This document shows, piece by piece, positions 11,824 to 21,166 of a stretch of DNA of 64,000 nt (position 1 is its first letter; every line of letters begins with the position of its first letter). Under the pieces are notes generated by a model. That model made no database searches. It was not told the DNA's origin and saw only the letters and a list, made by a program, of their open reading frames with translations. Position numbers and translations under genes: made by a program. Origin of the DNA: Crocinitomicaceae bacterium (GTDB lineage: Bacteria; Bacteroidota; Bacteroidia; Flavobacteriales_D; Crocinitomicaceae); the NCBI GenBank assembly GCA_016719925.1, contig JADJYC010000015.1, positions 1 through 64,000 on the forward strand, read 5' to 3'.

Positions 11824-13188
11824 TTAAGGCAACTTAATGTTAGTCATGTCGATTTCAAAAATATCACGTGCTCCGATACCCTTGTTTGTTGCATTTGAAA
11901 AAGTCGAATAATAGGCTTTGTTTAATTTTTGGTAGAATACAAAATGAGTTTCATCTGTTACGGTATTCAACGGGTATCCCAGATTTACAGGTTTGATCCA
12001 TTCGCCATCAACTTTGGTTGTTACATAAACATCATATCCGCCCATACCTTCATGCCCGGTTGAACTCAGAAACAAATATTTGTTGTCAGGTGTAATGTAA
12101 GGTGTGGTTTCCTGAGCGGGTGTATTGATTGTTTTACCAAGATTTACCGGTTTTCCCCAGGCATTTCCTTCTTTTACAGCCATCCAGATATCTGCATTTC
12201 CTTCACCACCGAGTTTTTCAGAAACAAAATACATGGTTTTGCCATCTTCAGTAAATGTAGCACCTGCTTCAAAATAGATTGTTCTGATTGGTTTTTCAAG
12301 AGGTTTAGGAGTGTTCCATCCTCCCTTGTTATTGACACGGGAAATAAAAATGTCAGAATGTTTTGTTTTTGGTTTTGGTGCATCCAGCCCCATTGTATTA
12401 ATTGTCAGGTAAAGAGTTTTTCCGTCCGGACTGATGTAGTTGATGTGATCAAATCCATATGAATTAATTCGTTTCACAATTTCATCCGAGTTACTTGATT
12501 CACCCCATGCATTCAATGAATCACTCCAGATGCTGACATAAATATCTTCAAAATATCTTTTGTCTCCGGAGCTTACACCACCACCTAAATTGTCAGCGCG
12601 GCGCGAAACGAAATAGAAATATTTTCCATCCGGTGACAGGCACGGTGCATAATCATCAAAGGGTGAATTGATATTCATATCCAGCGGTTGGATTTTTACA
12701 TTCACCGGATTTTGAATCATTGTTTTAGCACGTTCACATTCTGCTATTAAAAACTGAACTCTTAACTCTTTCAAACGGTTTTCACCTAATTTGCCAATCA
12801 GTGAAGAATAATTTGTGAGGGCTTTGTCCAGTTCACCCAAACGGTGATAGGCTTTACCAAGAAGAAATCCGGATTCACTGTAAACCAGGCTGTCAATTAA
12901 AAGTGCATTTTCAGCATTCTCTATCGCTTTTTCATAATTTCCAAGTGCGAGGTGACATTCTCCCAACCAGTATGTAGCCATGGCGTTATTGGCATCTTTT
13001 GCAAGTGCTTCTCTGAATTTTACAAGCGCATACTGAAATTGTCCTTCGGTATATAATCTTCTTCCTTCCTGAATAAAATATTGTGCCGTTCCTTTTTCAA
13101 AAACATTGTTAGTTGAATCAGGCGGAAAAGCAAAAGAAGATTGAATACTGATAAATACAAAAAAGAGGAATGCCAGTGCGTTTTTCAT
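11824..13188 (-). CDS. TPR and PD40 beta-propeller envelope protein
   Basis: 454 residues from the ATG at 13188, chosen over an upstream ATG because it directly opens a signal peptide (MKNALAFLFFVFISIQSSFA). Residues ~30-150 are TPR units (ALVKFREALAKDANNAMATY), and ~170-450 are PD40/WD40-like propeller blades (CLSPDGKYFYFVSRR, YISPDGKTLYLT, FTEDGKTMYFVSE, YITPDNKYLFLSS). This is the TPR-PD40 layout of PorE-type T9SS/gliding proteins and similar OmpA-linked proteins, but no OmpA domain is present. The next gene downstream carries the barrel and peptidoglycan-binding parts, so the two may act together. A -7 box lies just upstream. Confidence 0.8.
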   Translation of the reverse strand: MKNALAFLFFVFISIQSSFAFPPDSTNNVFEKGTAQYFIQEGRRLYTEGQFQYALVKFREALAKDANNAMATYWLGECHLALGNYEKAIENAENALLIDSLVYSESGFLLGKAYHRLGELDKALTNYSSLIGKLGENRLKELRVQFLIAECERAKTMIQNPVNVKIQPLDMNINSPFDDYAPCLSPDGKYFYFVSRRADNLGGGVSSGDKRYFEDIYVSIWSDSLNAWGESSNSDEIVKRINSYGFDHINYISPDGKTLYLTINTMGLDAPKPKTKHSDIFISRVNNKGGWNTPKPLEKPIRTIYFEAGATFTEDGKTMYFVSEKLGGEGNADIWMAVKEGNAWGKPVNLGKTINTPAQETTPYITPDNKYLFLSSTGHEGMGGYDVYVTTKVDGEWIKPVNLGYPLNTVTDETHFVFYQKLNKAYYSTFSNATNKGIGARDIFEIDMTNIKLP

Positions 13189-13206
13189 AGTGCGTTTATT
13201 CTGTTT

Positions 13207-13214
13207 CAAATATA
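13207..13214 (-). promoter_or_regulatory. Bacteroidota -7 box (TATATTTG)
   Basis: Perfect TAnnTTTG on the minus strand, 19 bases before the ATG at 13188, supporting that start over the one at 13260. Confidence 0.5.
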
Positions 13215-13234
13215 ATGAAATTGCTTTATACCAG

Positions 13235-14119
13235 TTACACAGTGCCGTTTTCCTTTTCATGCCCTGCTTTCACGGCGAATTTATTTTTAGATAAATCCAC
13301 CAGTTCATGCATTGAAAGTGTGGCTGAGGTAATTGCAATGATGGGAGCAATCACAGCAAGAAAAAAAGTGATTACCAGTAATGTCCCCCATAAAAGCTGG
13401 GTTGGGGTATCTGTTCCAAGAGAAGAGAATTTATAAAAAACGGCGTGATAAGAAAGGAAAAAAACCGAGTAAATGCTTCCTATTGCTACCGCCAGTCCGC
13501 GGTGATTGGAAACAAAATAGACACTTTGCTGAATATTGAGCCTTCTTCGTTCATTGATATAATCCAGAAAGCTAAAGCCGTAAAAATAAAATCCAAACAT
13601 CATTGGAATTGAAAATATCAATACAGCACGAACTGCCCCGTCAAAAAAAGAAGCCAGACCCAGCACAAGTACGATGAAAAAATACTCCCACATAATATTG
13701 CGGAATGCAATTTTTAATCCCCGGCGGACATCGTGTAAAAGTTGAGAAAGATTAAACGGATATTTATTTCCGGTAATGAGTTCTTCAATTTTCTCTGAAA
13801 GGATACTCAGAATAGGTGCCAGTAAAACAACTACTATATAAAGTGCAAACTTGGTAAACAAAACAGACAATGAATCAAGAAAAATAATTTTTGCAGTGAA
13901 CCAGGTCATTTCATTCAGTGTACTGATTCCACTTGCGCTGTGTGAAATTTCAAGACTGATACGTATCTGCGCCTGATAAAAATAACTTCCCAGCCAATAA
14001 ATTCCTAAAAATATGACGACAGGAAAAATGACAAACCAGTAAAGTTTATGTTTAATCAGAAACAAAACTCCTTTCCAGTAATTTTTATAACCTAATATGA
14101 GCAGTTCAAAAAAATTCAT
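13235..14119 (-). CDS. EI24 / CysZ-like membrane protein
   Basis: 294-residue integral membrane protein with about six hydrophobic segments, opening MNFFELLILGYKNYWKGVLF and with the family hallmark of an amphipathic middle region (FNLSQLLHDVRRGLKIAFRN). The family (EI24, including CysZ sulfate channels and etoposide-induced 2.4) has members in sulfate uptake, but the Bacteroidota homologues are uncharacterised and there are no cysteine genes nearby, so the sulfate role is not claimed. Divergent from the VWA gene at 14231. Confidence 0.75.
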   Translation of the reverse strand: MNFFELLILGYKNYWKGVLFLIKHKLYWFVIFPVVIFLGIYWLGSYFYQAQIRISLEISHSASGISTLNEMTWFTAKIIFLDSLSVLFTKFALYIVVVLLAPILSILSEKIEELITGNKYPFNLSQLLHDVRRGLKIAFRNIMWEYFFIVLVLGLASFFDGAVRAVLIFSIPMMFGFYFYGFSFLDYINERRRLNIQQSVYFVSNHRGLAVAIGSIYSVFFLSYHAVFYKFSSLGTDTPTQLLWGTLLVITFFLAVIAPIIAITSATLSMHELVDLSKNKFAVKAGHEKENGTV

Positions 14120-14230
14120 GCGATGTGTAAAATTACAATAATAAACCGCTATTCGTTCAGGTTCTTTAACAGCACATCCAAAAACTAATGCTTATTTTAG
14201 CCCTTTAAAATTTCGGGTTTGGATCTGATC

Positions 14231-16288
14231 ATGAAATATCATCCTGGTTTGCTTTTGCTGATAACAGCAATTGCTGGTGGTATGACATTTTTTCTTTATT
14301 ACCGTGAGCGGTTACTTGAAGAGGTGACTAAAGGACTGAAATGGATGATGGCCGTCTTTCGTTTTATTACACTTTGGGTGATTCTTTTTCTGCTCACAGG
14401 AATAATTGTTGAAAATCTGGAAGAACGCAAAGAAGAACCGCTCATTATTCTTGCGCATGATAATTCTGAGTCTGTCATCATGAATAAGGATTCAGATTAT
14501 TACCGGAATGAATATCCTGAGTTACTGGAAAAACTTTCAGGTTCATTAAAGGAAGATTATGAAGTGATTGATTATTCTTTTACAGATGTTTCTGAAAAAG
14601 GACTGCAGCATGACTATACCGGAAAAGTGACAGATATTTCTGAACTGTTCACACAGATTTTTGATCAGTACGGAAACCGGAATATCGGTGCAATTATTTT
14701 ATCCAGCGATGGAATTTATAATGCGGGCTCAAATCCTGTTTATGCAGTCAATGAAAAAAGTTTTGTTCCGGTATATACTGTTGGGCTGGGTGATACAACG
14801 CCTGTGAGAGATTTGAAAATAGATGTTGTTAATCACAATGATGTTGCATTTCTTGGCAATGAATTTCCTGTTGAGGTAGTTTTTACCGGCGTAAAAGCAC
14901 TGGATGAAAATGCAGTAATTTCCATTTATCAGGGTAAAAATCTTTTAGGCAAACAGCAAATGCGTTTTGATTCTGAATTTCAGCAATCCAAAAATCTGTT
15001 TATGCTGCGCGCAAACGGAACAGGCCTCCAGCAATACTCGGCAAAAATTTCTACCATTGATAATGAGTTTTCAGTTAAAAACAATGACATGAATTTTTAC
15101 ATTGAGGTGATTGACGGAAGACAAAAAATATTGCTCGCGCATCAGTCGCCGCACCCTGATGTTGCAGCTGTACGTTTTGTTATTGAGAACAATAAAAACT
15201 ATCAGGCTGAGGTAAAATATTTTAAAGAAATCAGTTCAGTGGCTGAGTATGATCTTGTAATTGTTCATTCTTATCAGTCTGGCAATTCAGTACTTGATGA
15301 AGCAATAAAAACCGGAACAGTTCCGCTGCTTTTAATCAATGGAATTGGAACGGATATGCGTAATTTACAGAACCTGCAGGTTGGTTTCAGCGGTAACGGA
15401 AATTCTACTGAAGAAACAGGATTTGTCTACAATGTAGCCTTTAAGGATATTTTACTGTCACCGAAAATTGTGAGTACTATCAGTTCTGCTCCGCCGTTGC
15501 ATGCTCCCTTTGGAAATCTGAATTACAGCAAGGCAATTGACATTCTGGCATTTCAGAAAGTAGGAACTATACAGCTTGATAATCCATTAATTTATTTTAC
15601 GCAGAAAGAGAAATCCAGATTAGGCGTAATAATGGGAGAGGGGATATGGAGATGGCGTTTGCATGATCAGCTGAGAAATAATTCCACGTTAATTTTTGAA
15701 GAGTTTTTAAGTAAGCTGATTACGTATCTGGCGGTGAAAGAAAATAAAGATCCGTTCAGGGTAAATATTGAAAATGAATACAATGAAAATGAAGAAATAA
15801 TTGTGGAAGCTGAGCTTTACAATAAATCTTTTGAACTGATCAATGAGCCGCAGGTTTCTTTCAGTTATTCAGATCAGGATGCCAATACATTCAACTCTGT
15901 TTTTATGCCGGTTGGAAAAAGTTACAGACTGAATCTGGGAAAATTAAAATCCGGAATTTACACGTGGGAGGCAAAAACAGTTTTTCAGCAAAATACCTAC
16001 GTAAAAAAGGGAACTGTACTGGTGAAGGAAATAAGACTGGAATGGCTGAATACAGTTGCTGATCATCGCTTATTAAGAAATCTTTCTCAGAATACCGGTG
16101 GACAATTTTATTTTCCTTCTCAGTTAAATGAACTTGAACAACATGTGCGCTCCAATAAAGATCTGGCAACAGTAGTTTATCAGGAAAAATCATTCGATGA
16201 TCTGATCGATTTCAAATGGTTATTTTTTCTGATCATGCTTTTTATTTCTGCTGAATGGTTTTTCAGAAAATATAACGGAGCATATTAA
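14231..16288 (+). CDS. VWA-like membrane protein
   Basis: 685 residues from ATG at 14231 (a TTG 12 bases upstream is less likely). Two N-terminal membrane segments (LLLLITAIAGGMTFFLYY; FRFITLWVILFLLTGII) resemble BatA/BatB-type proteins. A von Willebrand A-like domain follows, with a MIDAS-like DNSES and ILSSDGIYNAGSNP. Next comes a long beta-rich region (~190-640) and a last membrane segment (KWLFFLIMLFISAEWFF). Such proteins are usually near MoxR ATPases in aerotolerance operons; none is seen here. Likely anchored in the inner membrane with the large part in the periplasm. Function unknown. Confidence 0.75.
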   Translation: MKYHPGLLLLITAIAGGMTFFLYYRERLLEEVTKGLKWMMAVFRFITLWVILFLLTGIIVENLEERKEEPLIILAHDNSESVIMNKDSDYYRNEYPELLEKLSGSLKEDYEVIDYSFTDVSEKGLQHDYTGKVTDISELFTQIFDQYGNRNIGAIILSSDGIYNAGSNPVYAVNEKSFVPVYTVGLGDTTPVRDLKIDVVNHNDVAFLGNEFPVEVVFTGVKALDENAVISIYQGKNLLGKQQMRFDSEFQQSKNLFMLRANGTGLQQYSAKISTIDNEFSVKNNDMNFYIEVIDGRQKILLAHQSPHPDVAAVRFVIENNKNYQAEVKYFKEISSVAEYDLVIVHSYQSGNSVLDEAIKTGTVPLLLINGIGTDMRNLQNLQVGFSGNGNSTEETGFVYNVAFKDILLSPKIVSTISSAPPLHAPFGNLNYSKAIDILAFQKVGTIQLDNPLIYFTQKEKSRLGVIMGEGIWRWRLHDQLRNNSTLIFEEFLSKLITYLAVKENKDPFRVNIENEYNENEEIIVEAELYNKSFELINEPQVSFSYSDQDANTFNSVFMPVGKSYRLNLGKLKSGIYTWEAKTVFQQNTYVKKGTVLVKEIRLEWLNTVADHRLLRNLSQNTGGQFYFPSQLNELEQHVRSNKDLATVVYQEKSFDDLIDFKWLFFLIMLFISAEWFFRKYNGAY

Positions 16289-16441
16289 TCTGAAATTAAT
16301 TAAATCTTATTTTTATCCGTAATAATTTTTCACATTCTTGTTACGTTCAGTAAAAGATGTTTATTATTCATTACTCATTGATTTTTGTATTCTGCTGCGC
16401 GATTTTAATTTATCTTAGCGCCCAGTAAAATCAATGAGTTC

Positions 16442-19400
16442 ATGAAATCTATCTGCATTTTTTCTGCCTTAATCCTTTTAGTAAACAGTTCTGTCGCTCA
16501 GACAATTTCTTCAGGTCAGTTTCAGAATGAATTCCAGCACGCTTATACTGCATATCCTGAAATTCCAAAGGGTGTTCTCGAAGGGGTAGCATTTGCACAA
16601 ACAAGAATCGAACATCTGACAGGGAACCATGAAGGGTGTATTGGATTGCCTCAGGTTTCAGGTGTAATGGGTATGACTGAAAACGGACAGGGATATTTTG
16701 AAGACAATTTAATTTTTGCTTCGCAGGTTTCTGGTATTTCAATCAGTGAAATAAAAGCTGATCCCCAAAAAAATATTCTTGCTTATGCAGCTGCTTATAA
16801 TTCCATTTTATCAGGAATAACGGAAGATGAAATTTTAAATCCTCCTTTGACTTTAGAAAATTGGAAAACACATGAAATTGTTTTACGTGAATTATCTGAA
16901 ATACCCAAAGATCACAACCCGGTAAATCAGTATGCCCTGGATTGTTTTACGTATGAGGTTTTTCGTTTTTTACTGAATGCTTCTAAACAAACGGAGTATA
17001 ATTTCCCCGCTCATTCCATTGATCTGACAGAAATTTATGGTGCTGAAAATCTTGAAATTTTAACTTCACAAATGATTGCTGTTGAAGCGGGTAATGTGAT
17101 TGATCAAAATGGAAATCAATATGAGTCACAGGAAAAATCGCTTGAATATGCTCCTGCACTTTGGGTAGCAACACCATCCTGTAATTATTCTTCCAGAAGC
17201 GGAACGGCAATTTCAGCAGTAACTGTTCACACTATTCAGGGGAGTTATGCCGGAGCAATTTCATGGGCACAAAATTGTTCTGCAAGTGTTTCTTATCATT
17301 ATGTAGTGAGATCATCAGACGGACAAATTACACAAATGGTTTATGAAGCAAGCAAGGCCTGGCATGTGGGTTCTGAAAATCCGTATACAATCGGAATAGA
17401 ACATGAAGGCTATGTTTCAAGTCCTTCATGGTATACAGAAGCGCTGTATGTTGCATCAGCCAATTTGGTAAAAGATATCTGCAACAGCGGATACGGAATA
17501 AATCCATTAAGAACTTTTCAGGGGCCGGCATCATCCGGTTCAAATGTACTGGGCGGATGTACCAAAATAAAAGGGCATCAGCACTATCCAAATCAGACTC
17601 ATACTGATCCTGGAATTTACTGGAACTGGGAACATTATTATCAACTCATCAATGATGGTCCTTCTGTAACTTCCTATACCGCAAGTTCCGGTACATTTTA
17701 TGACAGCGGAGGATCGTCAGGAAATTATTCCAATGATGAGAGAGAACTTTATCTCATTGAACCTTCAGGAGTAGTTACCGTTACTTTGAATTTTGTTTCT
17801 TTCAGTCTGGAAAATAACTGGGATTATCTTTATGTCTATGACGGATCATCAACAACAGATCCGGTATTGGGAGTTTATACCGGAACAACTTTACCATCTT
17901 CAGTAACATCAACCGGACCATCTGTTCTGGTTGAATTCCGCTCTGATTGTTCTACAGTTGCATCAGGCTGGCAGATAAACTGGACCAGTATTGCCGGACC
18001 GGTTCCGGGAGATGTGATTCCTCCGTCAACCACTGTGAATTTTTCCAATAACTGGAAGACAGTTGATTTTACTTCCGGCTTTACAGATGCTGATAACAGC
18101 GGTGGAAGCGGTGTGATGTATCAGTTTTATCAGGTAATTGATTTTGACGGAACAGAATGGAGAGCAAATGCTGATCACGGATTTTTCTCAGATAATTTTG
18201 ATGCGGCAATTCACCCTGAATGGACATCTGCAACTGGTAACTGGAGTATTGTTTCAGCTTATCTGAATCAAAGTGATGATGCAAATACCAATACAAATAT
18301 TTATGCAAATCTGAATCAGGATGATTACGATGCTTTTTTGTATCACTGGGCGGGAAAAATTTCCGGCAGCGGAACAAATAAACGCGTAGGTTTTCATTTT
18401 ATGTGTGATGATCCCACGCTGCCAAACCGGGGTAATTCTTATTTTGTCTGGTTCAGAGAAGATGATAATAAAGTGCAGATTTATGAAGTAGTCAATGATG
18501 TTTTTACCCTGATGGCTGATGTGACCTATACATTAAATCCAAACCAGTGGTATGATTTTAAAACAACATTTGATAAAAATTCAGGAGCAATAAAAGTTTG
18601 GGTCAATGATATTTTTGTTGCGGGATGGGTAGATTCATCTCCTTATACAACCGGAAATTCAATCTCATTTCGTTCCGGTAATGCTGTGTATGATGTGAAT
18701 GATCTAAAGGTATATCACAACAGAAGTTCATCAGAAATTATAACGCTTGGTGTCAGCGGAGATATTCGTTATCAGAATCCAAATCCGGCAACATCATCTG
18801 CCAAAATAAAATCACTGGTGGTAGATAATTCTTCAAATATTTCTTCACTTGGATATCAGCTTGCAAATATTGACTGGACTGCTCCGGCTGATGTGTTAAC
18901 TGTGAATGACGGAACATCTTCAGATATTATTTCATTTACTTCAAACACAGAAATTTCTGCAAACTGGTCACCTTCTTCTGATGTGAATTCTGATATAGCA
19001 GCGTACTGGTATTCAATAGGAACTTCTGCAGGTGCAGCTGATGTTTTGAGCTGGACAGACAATTGGTTTGATACTTTATTTACACATACCGGTTTGTCTC
19101 TGGTTTACGGAACTACTTATTACGTCAATGTTAAAGCCGAAAACGGCGCCGGACTATTTTCAAATGTAACTTCTTCCAACGGGCAATTACTGAATCTTCC
19201 TGTTAATCCGCCAACGGCTTCTTTTACGGTGTTTAATACCTATGTATGTGAAACAGATTCTATTCAGTTTTCCAATTCAAGTCAGGATGCATCTGATTAT
19301 ACCTGGTCAGTGCCCGGCGCAGTTCCTTCAACATCAACAGATGCAAATCCGTATTTTCAGTTTCCGTCATCGGGCGTTTATGAAGTAACTTTAATTGCTG

Positions 19401-19975
19401 ATGGTCCCGGCGGAACAGATACAGATATTCAATTTGTCACCATTGAAACACAAAATATTCCGGTTGCGTCTTTTTCTCAAAGCACATCAACGGTTGACAT
19501 CGATTATGCATTCGTGACTTTTACAAATAATTCAGTTAACGCAAACGGGTATTACTGGGATTTTGGAGATGGAAGCAATTCATCTGATATGAATCCTTGG
19601 CATGAATATACAGATACCGGGACTTTTGATGTTATGCTGATTGCAATAAACGGACCATGTCCCAATGATACAAGTTGGTCAACCATAACTGTTATACAGA
19701 CAAACGGTATTGAAGTGAATGTAGGAAATGTATTTACAATCTATCCGGTTCCGGTCAAAGAAGAATTATTCATTGTGTTAAATGCAGAATTTTTAGGAGG
19801 TTCCCTGCAGGTTGATATACTGGATTCAAGAGGCAGATTAATACAGTCTGAGCAAATTCCGGTTACTGGCCAGACGTCCATTCAGCTGGATGCGGCAAAT
19901 TATGAAAGCGGAATTTATTTTATAAAACTGATACATTCAGAAGGCGCGGTAATACAGAAGTTTTTAAAGGAGTAA
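16442..19975 (+). CDS. Secreted N-acetylmuramoyl-L-alanine amidase with CUB, PKD and T9SS domains
   Basis: 1,177 residues, unbroken. Signal peptide 1-20 (ending SSVAQ). Residues ~35-130 resemble a lysozyme/transglycosylase-like module (IPKGVLEGVAFAQTRIEH, GLPQVSGVMGM). Residues ~258-395 are an Amidase_2 domain with candidate zinc ligands in VTVHTIQG and the HTDPG end motif. A CUB-like domain follows (~410-520), then a concanavalin-like region (~590-770), two PKD domains (~925 and ~1010, YWDFGDGS) and a T9SS type A sorting domain (from ~1098, FTIYPVPVKEEL). Such enzymes cleave the amide between MurNAc and the stem peptide. With T9SS export and a likely sugar-binding tail it probably attacks other bacteria's walls or debris, not its own. 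Confidence 0.88.
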   Translation: MKSICIFSALILLVNSSVAQTISSGQFQNEFQHAYTAYPEIPKGVLEGVAFAQTRIEHLTGNHEGCIGLPQVSGVMGMTENGQGYFEDNLIFASQVSGISISEIKADPQKNILAYAAAYNSILSGITEDEILNPPLTLENWKTHEIVLRELSEIPKDHNPVNQYALDCFTYEVFRFLLNASKQTEYNFPAHSIDLTEIYGAENLEILTSQMIAVEAGNVIDQNGNQYESQEKSLEYAPALWVATPSCNYSSRSGTAISAVTVHTIQGSYAGAISWAQNCSASVSYHYVVRSSDGQITQMVYEASKAWHVGSENPYTIGIEHEGYVSSPSWYTEALYVASANLVKDICNSGYGINPLRTFQGPASSGSNVLGGCTKIKGHQHYPNQTHTDPGIYWNWEHYYQLINDGPSVTSYTASSGTFYDSGGSSGNYSNDERELYLIEPSGVVTVTLNFVSFSLENNWDYLYVYDGSSTTDPVLGVYTGTTLPSSVTSTGPSVLVEFRSDCSTVASGWQINWTSIAGPVPGDVIPPSTTVNFSNNWKTVDFTSGFTDADNSGGSGVMYQFYQVIDFDGTEWRANADHGFFSDNFDAAIHPEWTSATGNWSIVSAYLNQSDDANTNTNIYANLNQDDYDAFLYHWAGKISGSGTNKRVGFHFMCDDPTLPNRGNSYFVWFREDDNKVQIYEVVNDVFTLMADVTYTLNPNQWYDFKTTFDKNSGAIKVWVNDIFVAGWVDSSPYTTGNSISFRSGNAVYDVNDLKVYHNRSSSEIITLGVSGDIRYQNPNPATSSAKIKSLVVDNSSNISSLGYQLANIDWTAPADVLTVNDGTSSDIISFTSNTEISANWSPSSDVNSDIAAYWYSIGTSAGAADVLSWTDNWFDTLFTHTGLSLVYGTTYYVNVKAENGAGLFSNVTSSNGQLLNLPVNPPTASFTVFNTYVCETDSIQFSNSSQDASDYTWSVPGAVPSTSTDANPYFQFPSSGVYEVTLIADGPGGTDTDIQFVTIETQNIPVASFSQSTSTVDIDYAFVTFTNNSVNANGYYWDFGDGSNSSDMNPWHEYTDTGTFDVMLIAINGPCPNDTSWSTITVIQTNGIEVNVGNVFTIYPVPVKEELFIVLNAEFLGGSLQVDILDSRGRLIQSEQIPVTGQTSIQLDAANYESGIYFIKLIHSEGAVIQKFLKE

Positions 19976-20018
19976 AGAGATTTTACAATTTTTAACTTGA
20001 CATGCAGAAATATTGTTG

Positions 20019-20118
20019 TAACTTTGATCCGAATCTGTGATTCATAAGCACAGGTTCTTGGGTTTTATAGTTTTTGCAAAGAGAAAAGGAAGAGTCACAT
20101 TGGGGCGCTTCCTTTTTT
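20019..20118 (+). ncRNA. Candidate small RNA with its own promoter and terminator
   Basis: Between the amidase and the cold-shock gene there is a perfect -7 box TAACTTTG (20019-20026) with TTGAC 22 bases upstream. A small hairpin follows (GAATC-TGT-GATTC, 20031-20043), then a terminator-type hairpin (AAAAGGAAG 20084-20092 with CTTCCTTTT 20108-20116, then T's). No start codon gives a reasonable frame inside. A transcript of about 85 nt from ~20033 is predicted. It could be an unlinked small RNA or the remains of the amidase 3' end. Not matched to any known RNA family by eye. Confidence 0.45.
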
Positions 20119-20180
20119 CGTTTAGAACCCTTTGATAGTGTTAACTTCAAAAAAATAAGCCATAATTAAATTCTTCTGAT

Positions 20181-20188
20181 TACCTTTG
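20181..20188 (+). promoter_or_regulatory. -7 box of the cold-shock gene (TACCTTTG)
   Basis: Perfect TAnnTTTG 28 bases before the ATG at 20217. The leader would be only ~20 bases, so no long E. coli cspA-type cold-sensing leader. Confidence 0.55.
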
Positions 20189-20216
20189 CGCCAATTATTA
20201 TTTTTTATTATTTTAA

Positions 20217-20406
20217 ATGGCAAAAGGAAAAGTTAAATTTTTTAATGAATCTAAAGGATACGGATTCATTGTTGATGACGAGACAAAAAAGAACATTTCG
20301 TTCATATTTCAGGTCTTGTTGATGAAGTTCGCGAAGGTGAATCAGTAACCTTTGAATTACAAGACGGTAAAAAGGTATCAACGCCGTCAATGTGAAACTG
20401 GCTTAA
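20217..20406 (+). CDS. Cold-shock domain protein, broken by two one-base deletions
   Basis: The frame MAKGKVKFFNESKGYGFIVDD is a canonical CspA-type start with the RNP1-like KGYGFI. One missing T at 20296-20298 and one missing A at 20369-20373 break it. Restoring both gives a 63-residue protein continuing IFVHISGLVDEVREGESVT (RNP2 FVHI) and ending AVNVKLA. These single-domain OB-fold proteins bind single-stranded RNA/DNA and act as RNA chaperones. Both breaks are in homopolymers, so assembly error is favoured over real loss. Confidence 0.85.
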
Positions 20407-20428
20407 TGAAATTAATATAGTTTGACAT

Positions 20429-20464
20429 AAAAACCCTTTCGTTAATTCGAAAGGGTTTTTTTTA
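20429..20464 (+). terminator. Rho-independent terminator of the cold-shock gene
   Basis: Eleven-base perfect stem AAACCCTTTCG (20431-20441) / CGAAAGGGTTT (20448-20458) with a 6-base loop and a long T-run. Confidence 0.92.
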
Positions 20465-20476
20465 TTTAATAAAATT

Positions 20477-20766
20477 ATGATTGAACGCAAGTGTACAAAA
20501 TGCCAGACCTGGAATCAGGAGGAAAAATTCTGTAAGAACTGCGGCACTGCACTGGCGCCTGATGAAATTGAAAGAATTGAAGAAGCCAAAAGACAGGAAT
20601 GGAGAGAGAACCAGCCCCGGCCTAAACTGGATATTCTTCTTGAAAAAGCAAAAAATCATAAAAACCCGGTTGTCAGAATTTTATTTTACATCCTTTACTC
20701 AGCCGGATTAATCATTTTGCAATCGGTTCATTTGTAACCTATCTTGTTGCATGGAGTCCGGGATAA
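20477..20766 (+). CDS. Zinc-ribbon membrane protein, small
   Basis: About 96 residues after restoring one T in the run at 20715-20718. The N-terminus has two CxxC knuckles (CTKCQTW...FCKNCG), a zinc ribbon. A charged helix follows, then a membrane segment (VRILFYILYSAGLI) that continues after repair as FAIGSFVTYLVAWSPG. Probably an inner-membrane protein with a cytoplasmic zinc ribbon. It overlaps or abuts the next gene, suggesting a two-gene unit. Function unknown. Confidence 0.6.
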
Positions 20767-21166
20767 AAATATTTTACTCAGTCCTTATTTTATCGGCGGA
20801 TGGATTCTTTATACTTCTGTCAGAATTTGCAGAAGTCATGAAATAAATATTCCGGACTGGATCAATGGTTACCTCACTGATTTTTTGTGTATGCCTTTGG
20901 TGTTTATGATTTGTCTGGCCGGCGTCAGAGTTATAAAAAGAAATCCTCAGATTGAAATCAGTAAATGGATGATTCTTATTTTGTTTGCTGAATACACCAT
21001 TATTTTTGAATGGATTTTGCCTGCAAAAAGTCAGATTTATACTGCAGATATACTGGATGTGGTAATGTATGCAGCAGGAAGTATTCTCTTTTATTTTTTA
21101 CAGCCGTTATTCAGAGTACAACCAAAAAATCAAAACGTCATTTTAGATTCTGGTAAGATAGAGTAG
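20744..21166 (+). CDS. Small four-helix membrane protein
   Basis: Up to 140 residues with four hydrophobic stretches (YFIGGWILYTSV, FLCMPLVFMICLAGV, WMILILFAEYTIIF, VVMYAAGSILFYFL). No ATG is well placed; TTG at 20744 opens the frame. If one G is missing in GGATAAAAAT near 20764 the natural start would be an ATG overlapping the stop of the zinc-ribbon gene (ATGA type), giving MKNILLSPYF. Its end overlaps the 3' end of the convergent gene at 21143 by 24 bases. No family recognised. Confidence 0.55.
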   Translation: MLHGVRDKNILLSPYFIGGWILYTSVRICRSHEINIPDWINGYLTDFLCMPLVFMICLAGVRVIKRNPQIEISKWMILILFAEYTIIFEWILPAKSQIYTADILDVVMYAAGSILFYFLQPLFRVQPKNQNVILDSGKIE

